Assembly: GCA_003151295.1 (NCBI GenBank)
Contig: PLXD01000311.1
Coordinates: 1-7,397, forward strand
Direction: 5' to 3'
DNA from: Chitinophagaceae bacterium
GTDB taxonomy: Bacteria; Bacteroidota; Bacteroidia; Chitinophagales; Chitinophagaceae
DNA length: 7,397 nucleotides
Below are positions 1 to 7,359 of the stretch, in pieces (position 1 is the first letter of the stretch; every line of letters starts with the position of its first letter). The translations under genes were made by a program, and so were the position numbers. Below the pieces are notes generated by a model that was not told the DNA's origin, did no database searches, and worked only from the letters and a program-made list of their open reading frames with translations.

Positions 1-62
1 TTAACCAAAAATAATTATACAGTTTACCATTATTCTATAGCCGATGCACAGGATAATATTTA
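1..62. other. Short non-coding tail beyond the propeller gene
   Basis: This AT-rich stretch follows the TAA stop (63-65) of the propeller gene. I see no convincing terminator hairpin for the minus-strand operon here; only a weak ATTAT/ATAAT pairing is possible. A plus-strand frame is open from position 1 to a TAG at 118-120, overlapping the end of the propeller gene. It could be the tail of a convergent gene, but 39 codons is too short to support a call. Confidence 0.4.
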
Positions 63-1931
63 TTATGGCAAAGAGGTCTGCCGCGGGATGGAATACAATT
101 TTGAAACTACAGAAAAATAGATCCTGCCCTTTTCATCGACCATGGCAGCATCCACACTACCAGGCAAGTCACATATCAGCGATTGGGAGCCATCGAATAT
201 GTTGATGGCCAGCAGCTTCTTCCCTGCAAATGCGCCTATTCGTTTTTTATCCAAAGGAACCAGCCAGCTGCAATGTTTTCCCCCCAAAGAAATGGTCCTC
301 ACAAATTCCTCCTTTGCCGGATCATAGATACGGAGGGAATCGTCTACGACCAATGCTACCAGGTTGTTATGCGCCAATACCCCAAGCCCAATGGTTTCGC
401 CTTTCTCCAGGACAAAATCCCTGACGACGCCCGTTCCCGGCTTCCAGACGGCAAAATGACAGTTAATACCTTCATGATAGGGCAACCCGCTCGCGCCGCC
501 GTTGGTCGTAAAATACAGATACTGGCCATCTGCCGTCAGCCCGGCCAGCTGTTGCCCGGCTATAGGATCATACCAATAATCCATTTTAAGACTGTCGGGT
601 TGCACTCTCGACAAAGCCCCCCCATAGATGCCATAACCGGCTGACCAACCGGTCCAGATACAACCGTCAGGCCCCATCACACTTCTGCCTTCCGGCCGGA
701 CCAGCTTAGGATATAGATCCGCAAACATCCTGGGATTCACATTATCAAAAGCATTCCACGGCAGAGAAGGATCATACACGGAATGCTCTCCGCCAACATA
801 GGCGCTGGTATATAACTTGCCTTTATAAAATACCATTCCATATACCTCCCCACCTCTATTAGTCAGCGAAGGCGAATTCCAATATTTCCCGGTTTTAGGA
901 TTGTATTTAAAAATAGTCAAACCAAATGCGCAGGAACCCCAAATCAAACCTTTACCATCTGTTGTCAGATTGAATATACACGTTGGCATGGCGTCAACCG
1001 GTATCGGCTTCAAATCCGCCGCCCTGATGTCCCCCTCGATGGATCTTCTTTGCCCCTCCATTATATAATATTCCTGGCCTCTTACACCGGCCCACCTTCC
1101 ATCCGCCAATTTTTCCAGGCTCCCTGAATCCCTCAACTTCTTCTTCAGGCTGCCGTCACTATCCTCCATTACCGTAAGATCTTTCGCGGAATAAAAAGTC
1201 AGCTTCCCCTTATTCTCCAAACAAACAAACTCCGCATTTGCTTCTTTGACAGAATCTCCGGCGCTCCCGATCCTGCCAAACCGCTCTTTCGTAATATCAT
1301 AATACGCAACCCCCTGTTCATCGAACCCATACCACACAAAAACATATCCGGGCATACCCCCATACACAGGCCGGCTATATTGATTCCTGGGATTATCGGA
1401 GATCTTTCCCAGATTTTTGAACACGTTGGTTCTCGGATCATATTGGGTCAAATTACATCCGGGATACGTCCCTCCATATATCTTATCATCCGAAGCCAGA
1501 TCCATTTGCCAGAAGTACGCCTCTCCCTGGGAGACGATTGGTTTTGCCCAGGTATGGGTTTTCAGGTCAAACACATGAAGATAAGCCTGATCTACACAAG
1601 TTCCTACGATAATCTTTTCGTTATGCCAATTGACAAGCCCCCATGCACCGGCTCCCACCGGTAAAGGAAAATTCTCACCTTTTCCGGTTCCGGTATCTAT
1701 TAATATTATGCTGCCTACTTCACCCTCCGCGAAATTCGAGAGTACAAATTTTTCCCGCCCATCGTATGGGTCATGGACTACCGTCGTAGCCAAAATATTG
1801 AAGTTCCGGCAAGGCTGACCTAAATATTTCCAAGTGCGGGTATTATTAGCCAGACTTTGCATACCAACGCCCGAACCCAACAACGATAAAGACAAAATCC
1901 CTGTTTTTGCAATAAATTCACGCCTTTCCAT
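63..1931 (-). CDS. Tat-exported beta-propeller-like protein of unknown function
   Basis: Predicted 622-residue exported protein. The N-terminus MERREFIAKTG plus a hydrophobic run (residues 11-20) and a polar SLANN region around 26-30 forms a twin-arginine signal. The rest has no other hydrophobic membrane segment. It is built of repeated short beta-strand units with propeller-like phrases: YDPRT (164-168), YNPKTG (343-348), VYDPS (385-389), WYDP (453-456) and IYDPA (535-539), each usually near a G-K-I/L-Y/W turn such as DGKGLIWG (325-332) and DEKGRIYFS (599-607). This matches the general look of WD40/SMP-30/oligogalacturonate-lyase-like propellers, but I recognise no specific family or catalytic set. 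The chosen start is the ATG at 1931, 8 bp after the upstream TGA and preceded by AAGG. A TTG at 1943 in the same frame would overlap the upstream gene by 4 bp and only add MIIR. It is the last gene of the tightly packed run, so it probably binds or processes the same compound as the two aminotransferases. Confidence 0.85.
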   Translation of the reverse strand: MERREFIAKTGILSLSLLGSGVGMQSLANNTRTWKYLGQPCRNFNILATTVVHDPYDGREKFVLSNFAEGEVGSIILIDTGTGKGENFPLPVGAGAWGLVNWHNEKIIVGTCVDQAYLHVFDLKTHTWAKPIVSQGEAYFWQMDLASDDKIYGGTYPGCNLTQYDPRTNVFKNLGKISDNPRNQYSRPVYGGMPGYVFVWYGFDEQGVAYYDITKERFGRIGSAGDSVKEANAEFVCLENKGKLTFYSAKDLTVMEDSDGSLKKKLRDSGSLEKLADGRWAGVRGQEYYIMEGQRRSIEGDIRAADLKPIPVDAMPTCIFNLTTDGKGLIWGSCAFGLTIFKYNPKTGKYWNSPSLTNRGGEVYGMVFYKGKLYTSAYVGGEHSVYDPSLPWNAFDNVNPRMFADLYPKLVRPEGRSVMGPDGCIWTGWSAGYGIYGGALSRVQPDSLKMDYWYDPIAGQQLAGLTADGQYLYFTTNGGASGLPYHEGINCHFAVWKPGTGVVRDFVLEKGETIGLGVLAHNNLVALVVDDSLRIYDPAKEEFVRTISLGGKHCSWLVPLDKKRIGAFAGKKLLAINIFDGSQSLICDLPGSVDAAMVDEKGRIYFSVVSKLYSIPRQTSLP

Positions 1932-1939
1932 CCTTATAA

Positions 1940-3331
1940 TCAAATTTTTACTTTAGATAATTTATCCCGGTTTTTATACACTTTCATAACGGCTTCTGCA
2001 ATCGTATCCATATCCCTTTTTGTGCCCAGAAGCGTACCCACTGCATAAAGACCGGCCATTTCAGCACAAACTTTGTCGCACATGGGAAAGTTCCGCATGC
2101 TTTCCCGCCATTCCTTCATTCTTTGTTTACCGATCATGGTGTTGTATACCTTTCGCTCCATAATATTATCTACCCAGGGCTCGCGATGCAGGCCATTCGA
2201 AATATAGCCTGTCAGGCCCACGCCTTCCGCATTAATTGCCTTTAGAAATAAATCCCTGGGTATATTGTCGAAATACTCCTTGTTATAACGCATACCAAAA
2301 AGATAATGGGCAACACTGTCGGTTCCCTCATATTTTTTCTGAACAGTCAGCCCGGGAAACCCCTTCAATAAACCGGTCAAATAAGAACCGTTTTCCATTC
2401 TTTTATCAAATCGCTTCCTGATGGTCGACAATTGTCCCTGCAAAACGGCAGCCTGGAATTCGTTCATTCTGTATTTTGGCCCGATCGTAACGTGCTCCCC
2501 CAAAACCCGCCCCTTCCAGTCCTTCTTCGCTGTCCTTGCCGTTCCATGATTCATCACCGTATAAACAGTATCCATCAATTTTTCGTCATTGCCTGCGACA
2601 GCTCCTCCTTCTCCACATGGTATTTGCTTGCTTGCCTGAAAACTAAAACATCCAAGATTTCCTATAGTGCCCACATGTTGCCCCCTGAAAGTGGCCAAAT
2701 GAGCCTGTGCTGCATCCTCCACGACAAAAAGACCATGCCGCTTTGCGATTGCCATGATACTACCCATATCGCAAGGAGCCCCCAGGATATGGACAGGCAG
2801 GATGGCCTTTGTCCGGGACGTTATCTTTAGCTCTACCTCTTTGGGGTCCAACTGGTACGTATCAGGATCCAGGTCGGCAAATACAGGAAGGGCCTGACAG
2901 GTCAATATAGCTGAAACCGTTCCCATATCCGTGTAAGGTGAAGTAATGACTTCATCCCCCGGACCAATACCCAGCGCAAACATGCACGTGCTTATTGCCT
3001 GGGTGCCCGAACCGGTTGCAACGCAATAATTTGTCCCGATAAGGGCCTTAAAGTCGTCCTCCCATGAAGCTACCCTGCCATGCGGGCTGTCAACGCGGCT
3101 CCAGATACCACTATTGGTTGTCTCCGTCAGATTATCGATAATTTGCTGGTTCCTATAGGGCCATTCGGGCCATTTCATACGATCCCTTACCGGAGTGCCG
3201 CCCAAAATAGCCAGCGTATCAGGATCATTGGTTGTCCTCGCAAACACGGGCATCGTATATGCAGCCATATACGCAATAGTCCCGGCAGACACTTTGCCTA
3301 TAAAACTTCGCCGGCTCTTATCATATTCCAT
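1940..3331 (-). CDS. Tat-signal DegT/DnrJ/EryC1/StrS-family aminotransferase (copy B)
   Basis: A 463-residue PLP-dependent fold-type I aminotransferase of the DegT/DnrJ/EryC1/StrS family, which typically transfers an amino group to keto-sugars or cyclitols. Visible family marks are the N-terminal AILGGTPVR (41-49), TGSGTQA in the phosphate-binding region (106-112), FADLDPDTYQLDP (151-163), RTKAILPVHILG (173-184), VVEDAAQAH with the pyridine-contacting Asp206 and Gln209, and FSFQASKQIPCGEGG with the Schiff-base Lys235. RMNEFQAA (288-295) is the conserved C-terminal-domain motif. Before the catalytic domain lies SRRSFIGK (6-13) and a hydrophobic segment to about residue 31, a twin-arginine signal that is unusual for this family. 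The ATG at 3331 is preferred; an in-frame TTG at 3355 would add eight residues ahead of the Tat motif. Odd point: the segment normally like PYTFIATA is SPYTDMGTVSA here (131-141), so substrate-side chemistry may differ from copy A. It starts 32 bp after copy A and ends 8 bp before the propeller gene. Confidence 0.92.
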   Translation of the reverse strand: MEYDKSRRSFIGKVSAGTIAYMAAYTMPVFARTTNDPDTLAILGGTPVRDRMKWPEWPYRNQQIIDNLTETTNSGIWSRVDSPHGRVASWEDDFKALIGTNYCVATGSGTQAISTCMFALGIGPGDEVITSPYTDMGTVSAILTCQALPVFADLDPDTYQLDPKEVELKITSRTKAILPVHILGAPCDMGSIMAIAKRHGLFVVEDAAQAHLATFRGQHVGTIGNLGCFSFQASKQIPCGEGGAVAGNDEKLMDTVYTVMNHGTARTAKKDWKGRVLGEHVTIGPKYRMNEFQAAVLQGQLSTIRKRFDKRMENGSYLTGLLKGFPGLTVQKKYEGTDSVAHYLFGMRYNKEYFDNIPRDLFLKAINAEGVGLTGYISNGLHREPWVDNIMERKVYNTMIGKQRMKEWRESMRNFPMCDKVCAEMAGLYAVGTLLGTKRDMDTIAEAVMKVYKNRDKLSKVKI

Positions 3332-3363
3332 AATTAAGAATTTGGTGGTAAACAATTAAAACG

Positions 3364-4740
3364 CTAGGAAAACTTTTTTTTGATCTGCGCTGAATGATCG
3401 TAGATCTTGGTAATAGCATTAATAATATCATTCATGTCATCCCTGGACCCTAATAATACATTCTGCGGCAACCAAACCGTCTCTTCACATACTTTGTCAT
3501 TTATAAGGCATTGATTGTTTCTATTATAATTTTCGATATTCAGGGTTTCCGCATCATACATTAACCTGAAATTTTTCGATTTAAAGGTATTTTCGATGAA
3601 AGACATTTTATTTAAAGGGGCATACCCCTCTTCACACAGGATTCCCTCGGCAGTCAACGCCTGGATAAATTCATTCCTGGTCAAACCATGGAATTGATCC
3701 GGATCATACCGAAATGGGAATAAATGCAAAGCCAGCCTGGTGACGTTTGGATATACGCTGTAAGTTCTGATGCCGGGGATCCCGTCCAAATGATGCTTTA
3801 GATAAGTTGCATGGTGATTACGCATATCCGTCTGCAATTCCAGGCGTTCCAACTGGGCCAGCCCAATTGCTGCCTGGTACTCGGTTATTCGCAGCTTTGT
3901 CCCGGGACCGACAAACCCGGACGTTCCCTTTACCGTACCATAAATGCACCCGAAATTATGGTAAGAATAACAGCGGTCGATAAAGGCCTCATCATCACTC
4001 ACGATTGCCCCTCCTTCACCAATGGGAATATTCTTGGAATTCTGAAAACTAAAACAGCCTGCATGACCAAAAGTTCCAACCTTTTTATTGGCGATCTCCG
4101 CCATCCAGGCCTGGCAAGCGTCCTCCACCACGATTAAATTATGTCTCCGCGCTATTTCCATAATACTTACCATATCAGCAGGCAAACCACATATATGAAC
4201 CGGGACGATCGCCCTGGTCCGCGGAGTAATTTTTTCCTCGATCTTTTTAGGATCTATCTGGTAAGTATCACGATCGATGTCAGCGAAAACAGGGATGGCC
4301 CCGGTAGAAAATACCGCCTGGGCGGTAGCTATAAATGTATAGGGAGGCATAATGACCTCATCACCGCCTCCAATGTCATGTTGCTTTAAAGCAATAATTA
4401 AAGCATTCGTGCCATTAACAACCGCCAGGCTTCGTTTAGCCCCGATAGTCCTCGCCCACGTAGTTTCAAACTCCTCGACTACCTTGTCTCTGGACCACAC
4501 TCCGCTCCTCAAAACTTTTAGAACGCGCAATTCATCCGAATTTTTATCCCACCGGGGCCAGGAAGGCCACGGCCTTTTGTGAGACCTGACCCCGCCCAAA
4601 ATTGCAGGCATGGAGGAGCCGGTGGTGCCGGCTATGGAAAAATTTGAAAATAGGGAATTCGAAATCAAAATACCGGCGCCTGCCAGTATTCCGGATTTCA
4701 AAAAGCTCCTTCTGCGACCTACATGGAATTCTTTCCTCAT
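3364..4740 (-). CDS. Tat-signal DegT/DnrJ/EryC1/StrS-family aminotransferase (copy A)
   Basis: A 458-residue paralogue of copy B. The N-terminus has RRRSFLKSG (9-17) followed by a Gly/Ala/Ile-rich hydrophobic stretch to about residue 30 and a short SIAG region, fitting a Tat signal. The catalytic domain begins around AILGG (46-50). Key sites: NGTNAL (109-114) for PLP phosphate binding, MPPYTFIATAQAV (131-143), FADIDRDTYQIDP (152-164), RTRAIVPVHICG (174-185), VVEDACQA with Asp207 and Gln210, and FSFQNSKNIPIGEGG with Schiff-base Lys236. RITEYQAAIGLAQLERL (284-300) matches the family's StsC/AHBA-synthase-like dimer motif. After DACQA comes Trp212 where copy B and many relatives have His. Family knowledge supports transamination of a keto-sugar or ketocyclitol; the actual substrate is unknown. 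If exported, nucleotide sugars are unlikely substrates, since they are cytosolic. The gene is the first of a tight three-gene run and has a 173-bp upstream gap that may hold its own promoter. Confidence 0.93.
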   Translation of the reverse strand: MRKEFHVGRRRSFLKSGILAGAGILISNSLFSNFSIAGTTGSSMPAILGGVRSHKRPWPSWPRWDKNSDELRVLKVLRSGVWSRDKVVEEFETTWARTIGAKRSLAVVNGTNALIIALKQHDIGGGDEVIMPPYTFIATAQAVFSTGAIPVFADIDRDTYQIDPKKIEEKITPRTRAIVPVHICGLPADMVSIMEIARRHNLIVVEDACQAWMAEIANKKVGTFGHAGCFSFQNSKNIPIGEGGAIVSDDEAFIDRCYSYHNFGCIYGTVKGTSGFVGPGTKLRITEYQAAIGLAQLERLELQTDMRNHHATYLKHHLDGIPGIRTYSVYPNVTRLALHLFPFRYDPDQFHGLTRNEFIQALTAEGILCEEGYAPLNKMSFIENTFKSKNFRLMYDAETLNIENYNRNNQCLINDKVCEETVWLPQNVLLGSRDDMNDIINAITKIYDHSAQIKKKFS

Positions 4741-4818
4741 TTCTAGACAAATTAAAAGGACAGGGCCTTAATCAAAGCCACACGAACGGTGAATATACTT
4801 CGCGTACTCTTTTATAGC

Positions 4819-4849
4819 TCAATTTAATCAAGGCACGTTTGTATACAAA
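4819..4849 (-). promoter_or_regulatory. Weak candidate Bacteroidota-type promoter before aminotransferase A
   Basis: On the minus strand, TTTG (4849-4846) is followed after 19 bases by TAAATTGA (4826-4819). This loosely resembles the Bacteroidota -33 TTTG / -7 TAnnTTTG arrangement, though the -7 box matches only four of the six fixed positions. It would give a leader of roughly 75 bases before the ATG at 4740. The spacing and the placement in the only sizeable gap of the cluster are the main support. Read-through from the amidohydrolase gene is equally possible. Confidence 0.2.
4838..4849. repeat. Perfect 12-bp palindrome TTTGTATACAAA (possible operator)
   Basis: TTTGTATACAAA is its own reverse complement and sits about 100 bp upstream of the aminotransferase A start, in the 173-bp intergenic gap. 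It overlaps the candidate -33 element. Dyad symmetry of this kind is typical of a dimeric regulator site, but the flanking bases do not extend the symmetry and no regulator gene is present in the window, so this is only a candidate. Confidence 0.35.
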
Positions 4850-4913
4850 TACAGCCTATTATTGAATTCATAAAAAATAATTTTACGATAGAGACACTTA
4901 TCCGTGATGGCTC

Positions 4914-6668
4914 CTATTTTAATACAGGCCTGCTCGATTCGGGCAGACGGCTCAGGCAAGGTTGGATCACTTCATAGGCATTCAGTCCCAGCACTCTCCT
5001 TTTTTCTTCCAAAGACAGATGAGAAAAAATAACCCATCCGAATTGCGGCCTGGGATCACGCATAGGCAAATCTGATCCGTATAATACCTTGCCGACCCCT
5101 CCGTTTTCAACCAAATACTCGATCATTCCCAACGGGACGGAGGTCAGTGTAATATCGAGATAGACATTCGGGTGCTCTTTGGCAACGTGAACGCATTTCT
5201 CCGCATAGGTAAAACTCTGCCCTGCATGAGCAATTATCCATCGGCAGTTGGGATATCTGGACGCCAAGGTGGTGTACTCATTCATATCAGTCTGCTGAGA
5301 ATGTAATAATGCATACAATTTATGCTCATTTCCATACTCCCACCAAACATTCCAGGAAGGGTCATCATAACGCACCCCAATGTAATGGTAAGGCTTCATC
5401 CCGATAAAACGGCCGTCGTTTTCATATAGGGAAGGAATCATATTTTTCAGCTCAGACTGAGAATAATGAACCGGGTCAAAATTGGCCAATCCCCAGTATC
5501 CCCTGGGAGCCACATCCAGACATTCCTTCGTAGTAATATTCCCCCCTGAAGAATCAGAACTCACGACGCCATTCCAGCTCATAAATCCACCACCGCTGTA
5601 TCCCAGCTTCTTTACCAATTCAAACACACCGCGTGGCCCGCCGCCTTCCATCGTATACCCCCATCCAGCCCCATTAAGGCCTTCATGCAAAATATGCATA
5701 TGCATATCCAAAACAGTCGCCGGCACTATTTGACCGCGCCTGACGGCGGCCATGAACACGTCTTCCGATTTATTTTCTATTACTGCCGGCGGCTTTTGCC
5801 CTTTTAGTAACCGGATCAGGTTACCGCCCGCTATTTTTTCTCTCGCACTCTCCGGAATGTCCGCATAGTCCATAAACGTCCTGTGAGCTCCGGCAGACAT
5901 AGTTGGGGCATTACTGCCGAACAACATCTGGTCAACAAGCCCTTTTTTATACATATATTCAATGCCATACATATTCTGCAAATGGTCGAAGGTGCAATGC
6001 AGATTTTTATGATGGACCATGGAAGGAATAAGGTATCGTTGATCACTCCAATAAATATTGTGAACTAACAAAGGAAGATGCGGAAATGCGCCAAGGAGTT
6101 GCTCAACTTCATCCCAATTTCCAAACTCAGCGTAGTCAATTAAAGTAAGGACCCTCTTTTTACTTAACCATTTGAGAAGCTCCTGATTATAGGAGGCCTT
6201 CCAATCCCAGGCATTTGTAGTAGGGCAAATCGACACCGCGCGGACATCATATTTCTCCATCAGGCTACCCAGTTCTTCGGCAGATGGGAATTCGTCGGTT
6301 TGATCAGGCAAAACATTCCAGACAGCAAATAAATTCTTATAAGGCGCCAACATCCTGCTGAGCTCCAGGTTGGAGAACATCGCATCGTAGGTGACGGACA
6401 AAGTATTGGAAACCAAAGCGCCTGAAACAGAGCAAAATTCCAGTTCCTTTATCAGGTCATCCAATTTCCATTGTTCCGCCGGATGTTTATACTTATGCGG
6501 GCCTATCGTAGTGACAGCGTCAAAGTAAAAAGCAGGTTCATGCCCTATCGAAGTATCATAATTCTTTCCGAATACGCTGTTCGGCATCAACTGATTCAAG
6601 GCAACTCCCAAACCGGCCAGTGTATTAAATTTCAAAAATTCTCTTCTGGAAAAATTACTATCAGCCAT
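4914..6668 (-). CDS. Tat-exported tandem amidohydrolase-2 (TIM-barrel metal hydrolase) protein, first domain degenerate
   Basis: A 584-residue protein, about twice the length of a single amidohydrolase-2 (PF04909-type) barrel. Residues 1-35 form a clear Tat signal (SRREFLKFN, then TLAGLGVALNQL). Domain 1 (about 46-290) keeps the fold's landmarks: the first strand FYFDAV (47-52), LLVHN (200-204), FGSNAP (250-255) and the closing GNLIRLLKG (282-290). It has no HxH pair, and Asn253 replaces the usual metal-binding Asp. Domain 2 (about 315-570) has the full set: LDMHMH with His323 and His325, Lys425 in GMKPY, LLHSQ with His456, IIAHAG with His481, and YGSDLP with Asp533, ending at GLNAYEV (561-567). 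So domain 2 should be the active metal-dependent hydrolase. Relatives include sugar lactonases, pyrone-dicarboxylate lactonase and related decarboxylases; the substrate here is not recognisable. The ATG at 6668 puts the RR motif at residues 8-9. It follows the SDR remnant by 45 bp and precedes the aminotransferase pair, in the same direction. Confidence 0.9.
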   Translation of the reverse strand: MADSNFSRREFLKFNTLAGLGVALNQLMPNSVFGKNYDTSIGHEPAFYFDAVTTIGPHKYKHPAEQWKLDDLIKELEFCSVSGALVSNTLSVTYDAMFSNLELSRMLAPYKNLFAVWNVLPDQTDEFPSAEELGSLMEKYDVRAVSICPTTNAWDWKASYNQELLKWLSKKRVLTLIDYAEFGNWDEVEQLLGAFPHLPLLVHNIYWSDQRYLIPSMVHHKNLHCTFDHLQNMYGIEYMYKKGLVDQMLFGSNAPTMSAGAHRTFMDYADIPESAREKIAGGNLIRLLKGQKPPAVIENKSEDVFMAAVRRGQIVPATVLDMHMHILHEGLNGAGWGYTMEGGGPRGVFELVKKLGYSGGGFMSWNGVVSSDSSGGNITTKECLDVAPRGYWGLANFDPVHYSQSELKNMIPSLYENDGRFIGMKPYHYIGVRYDDPSWNVWWEYGNEHKLYALLHSQQTDMNEYTTLASRYPNCRWIIAHAGQSFTYAEKCVHVAKEHPNVYLDITLTSVPLGMIEYLVENGGVGKVLYGSDLPMRDPRPQFGWVIFSHLSLEEKRRVLGLNAYEVIQPCLSRLPESSRPVLK

Positions 6669-6713
6669 AACTCAAAATTTAACTCCGTATTCCGAATTTA
6701 TCTCAAAGATCTG

Positions 6714-7103
6714 CTAATAAGTCGCCCGACCGCCCGAAATATCGAAAATAAACCCGGTCGTAAAGCTTGCCTCATTGGAAACAATCCACGAAGCCATATT
6801 AGCCACCTCTTCCACCGTACCTAACCTTTTCATTGGAATCTTTGCAACCATATATTGCAGCTGTTCAGGCGACGTATCGGCATTCATAGCAGTTTTAATT
6901 ACAGCCGGCGCCAACCCGTTTACCGTAATATTTTTGTCTGCATATTCCTTTCCTACCCCTTTTACGAGACCAATTACGCCAGCCTTCATCGAGGAATACC
7001 CCGCCATGAAAGGATTTCCTTCTTTTCCAGCTATAGAAGCCAGCAAAAGTACCCTTCCGTATCGATTCTTCTCCATGGCGGCCACCGCGTACTTGGTCAT
7101 CAT
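6714..7103 (-). pseudogene. 5'-truncated short-chain dehydrogenase/reductase (C-terminal half)
   Basis: The readable part is about 129-130 residues and matches the C-terminal half of a classical SDR of about 250 residues. It contains MEKNRYGRVLLLASIAGKEG with the catalytic Ser, then YSSMK with catalytic Tyr and Lys four residues apart. NITVNGLAPAVIKTAM follows the family's VNxxxPG-like segment, and the end TTGFIFDISGGRATY is the usual SDR C-terminus. The Rossmann glycine-rich motif, the NNAG strand and the catalytic Asn are all absent. Upstream in the same frame there are only about seven more codons (to 7124, DDLYTLL) before a TAA at 7125-7127, and a TAG at 7227-7229. No other minus-strand frame upstream shows the missing half. 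The fragment therefore cannot bind NAD(P)H on its own. It may be a deletion or recombination remnant, or an assembly join. When intact it would be an NAD(P)-dependent sugar/alcohol dehydrogenase ahead of the amidohydrolase. Possible starts are ATGs at 7103 and 7100 or a TTG at 7106. Confidence 0.7.
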
Positions 7104-7310
7104 CAAAAGGGTATATAGATCGTCTTATTCCTTAAATATACTTAACGCGCCCCAATATCTTCTGGTTCTGGTTGAAAAAAGTCGCCTCACTTTACTTCCG
7201 GCCAAAACCCCAGGCCGCTAGGCCTCCATATAAAGCCTGTTGTTTTCTTCTTCCAGGTCTTGATGATGTGGATTTTTTAAATGAAATAGGGAGAAATCAT
7301 CATACTGCCG
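7104..7310. other. Non-coding or degenerate stretch upstream of the SDR fragment
   Basis: About 200 bp lie between the SDR fragment and the terminator hairpin. The minus-strand frame of the SDR is interrupted by TAA (7125-7127) and TAG (7227-7229); just beyond the latter it reads a short helix-like phrase, QDLEEENNRLYMEA, faintly reminiscent of transposase or coiled-coil proteins. A GGCC-rich patch at 7200-7225 contains AGGCC-4-GGCCT as a small inverted repeat. A plus-strand frame is open from 7136 to the right edge but has no ATG start and overlaps the hairpin. I see no recognisable gene. Confidence 0.4.
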
Positions 7311-7359
7311 AAAAAAGAAGCAGTTCCTTGCTCTTTGAATGGAGCCGGAACCGCTTCTT
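7311..7359 (-). terminator. Intrinsic (rho-independent) terminator-like hairpin
   Basis: Read on the minus strand, a 13-bp stem pairs AAGAAGCGGTTCC (7359-7347) with GGAACTGCTTCTT (7327-7315). The single non-Watson-Crick pair is a G-U wobble in RNA. The 19-nt loop can itself pair GCTC (7345-7342) with GAGC (7333-7330). The stem runs into a six-T tract (7316-7311). This is a good match to an intrinsic terminator for transcription arriving from beyond the right edge. In the same orientation one frame ends with VRIKEL and TAG (7379-7377), 17 bp before the stem, which could be the tail of that upstream gene. Confidence 0.65.

Noticed and set aside
1..120. Plus-strand open frame of 39 codons ending at TAG 118-120, possible tail of a convergent gene
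   Set aside because: It overlaps the end of the propeller gene by nearly 60 bp and is short enough to be open by chance; no family features are visible.
4748..4776. TTTG-17-TTAATTTG on the minus strand as a promoter for aminotransferase A
   Set aside because: It would place the transcription start at or on the start codon at 4740, and the -7 box has a mismatch at a fixed position.
4880..4905. Possible terminator after the amidohydrolase gene (GATA/TATC stem followed by a T-rich run)
   Set aside because: The stem is only 4 bp and the loop is poorly placed; too weak to call.
6775..7221. 148-codon plus-strand frame opposite the SDR fragment
   Set aside because: It is antisense to clear SDR coding sequence with conserved catalytic motifs, so it is a shadow frame.
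7220..7275. Transposase-like phrase QDLEEENNRLYMEA on the minus strand suggesting an insertion-sequence remnant
   Set aside because: Only about 14 residues look similar to coiled parts of transposase subunits, the frame stops at once, and no terminal inverted repeats or target duplication are visible.
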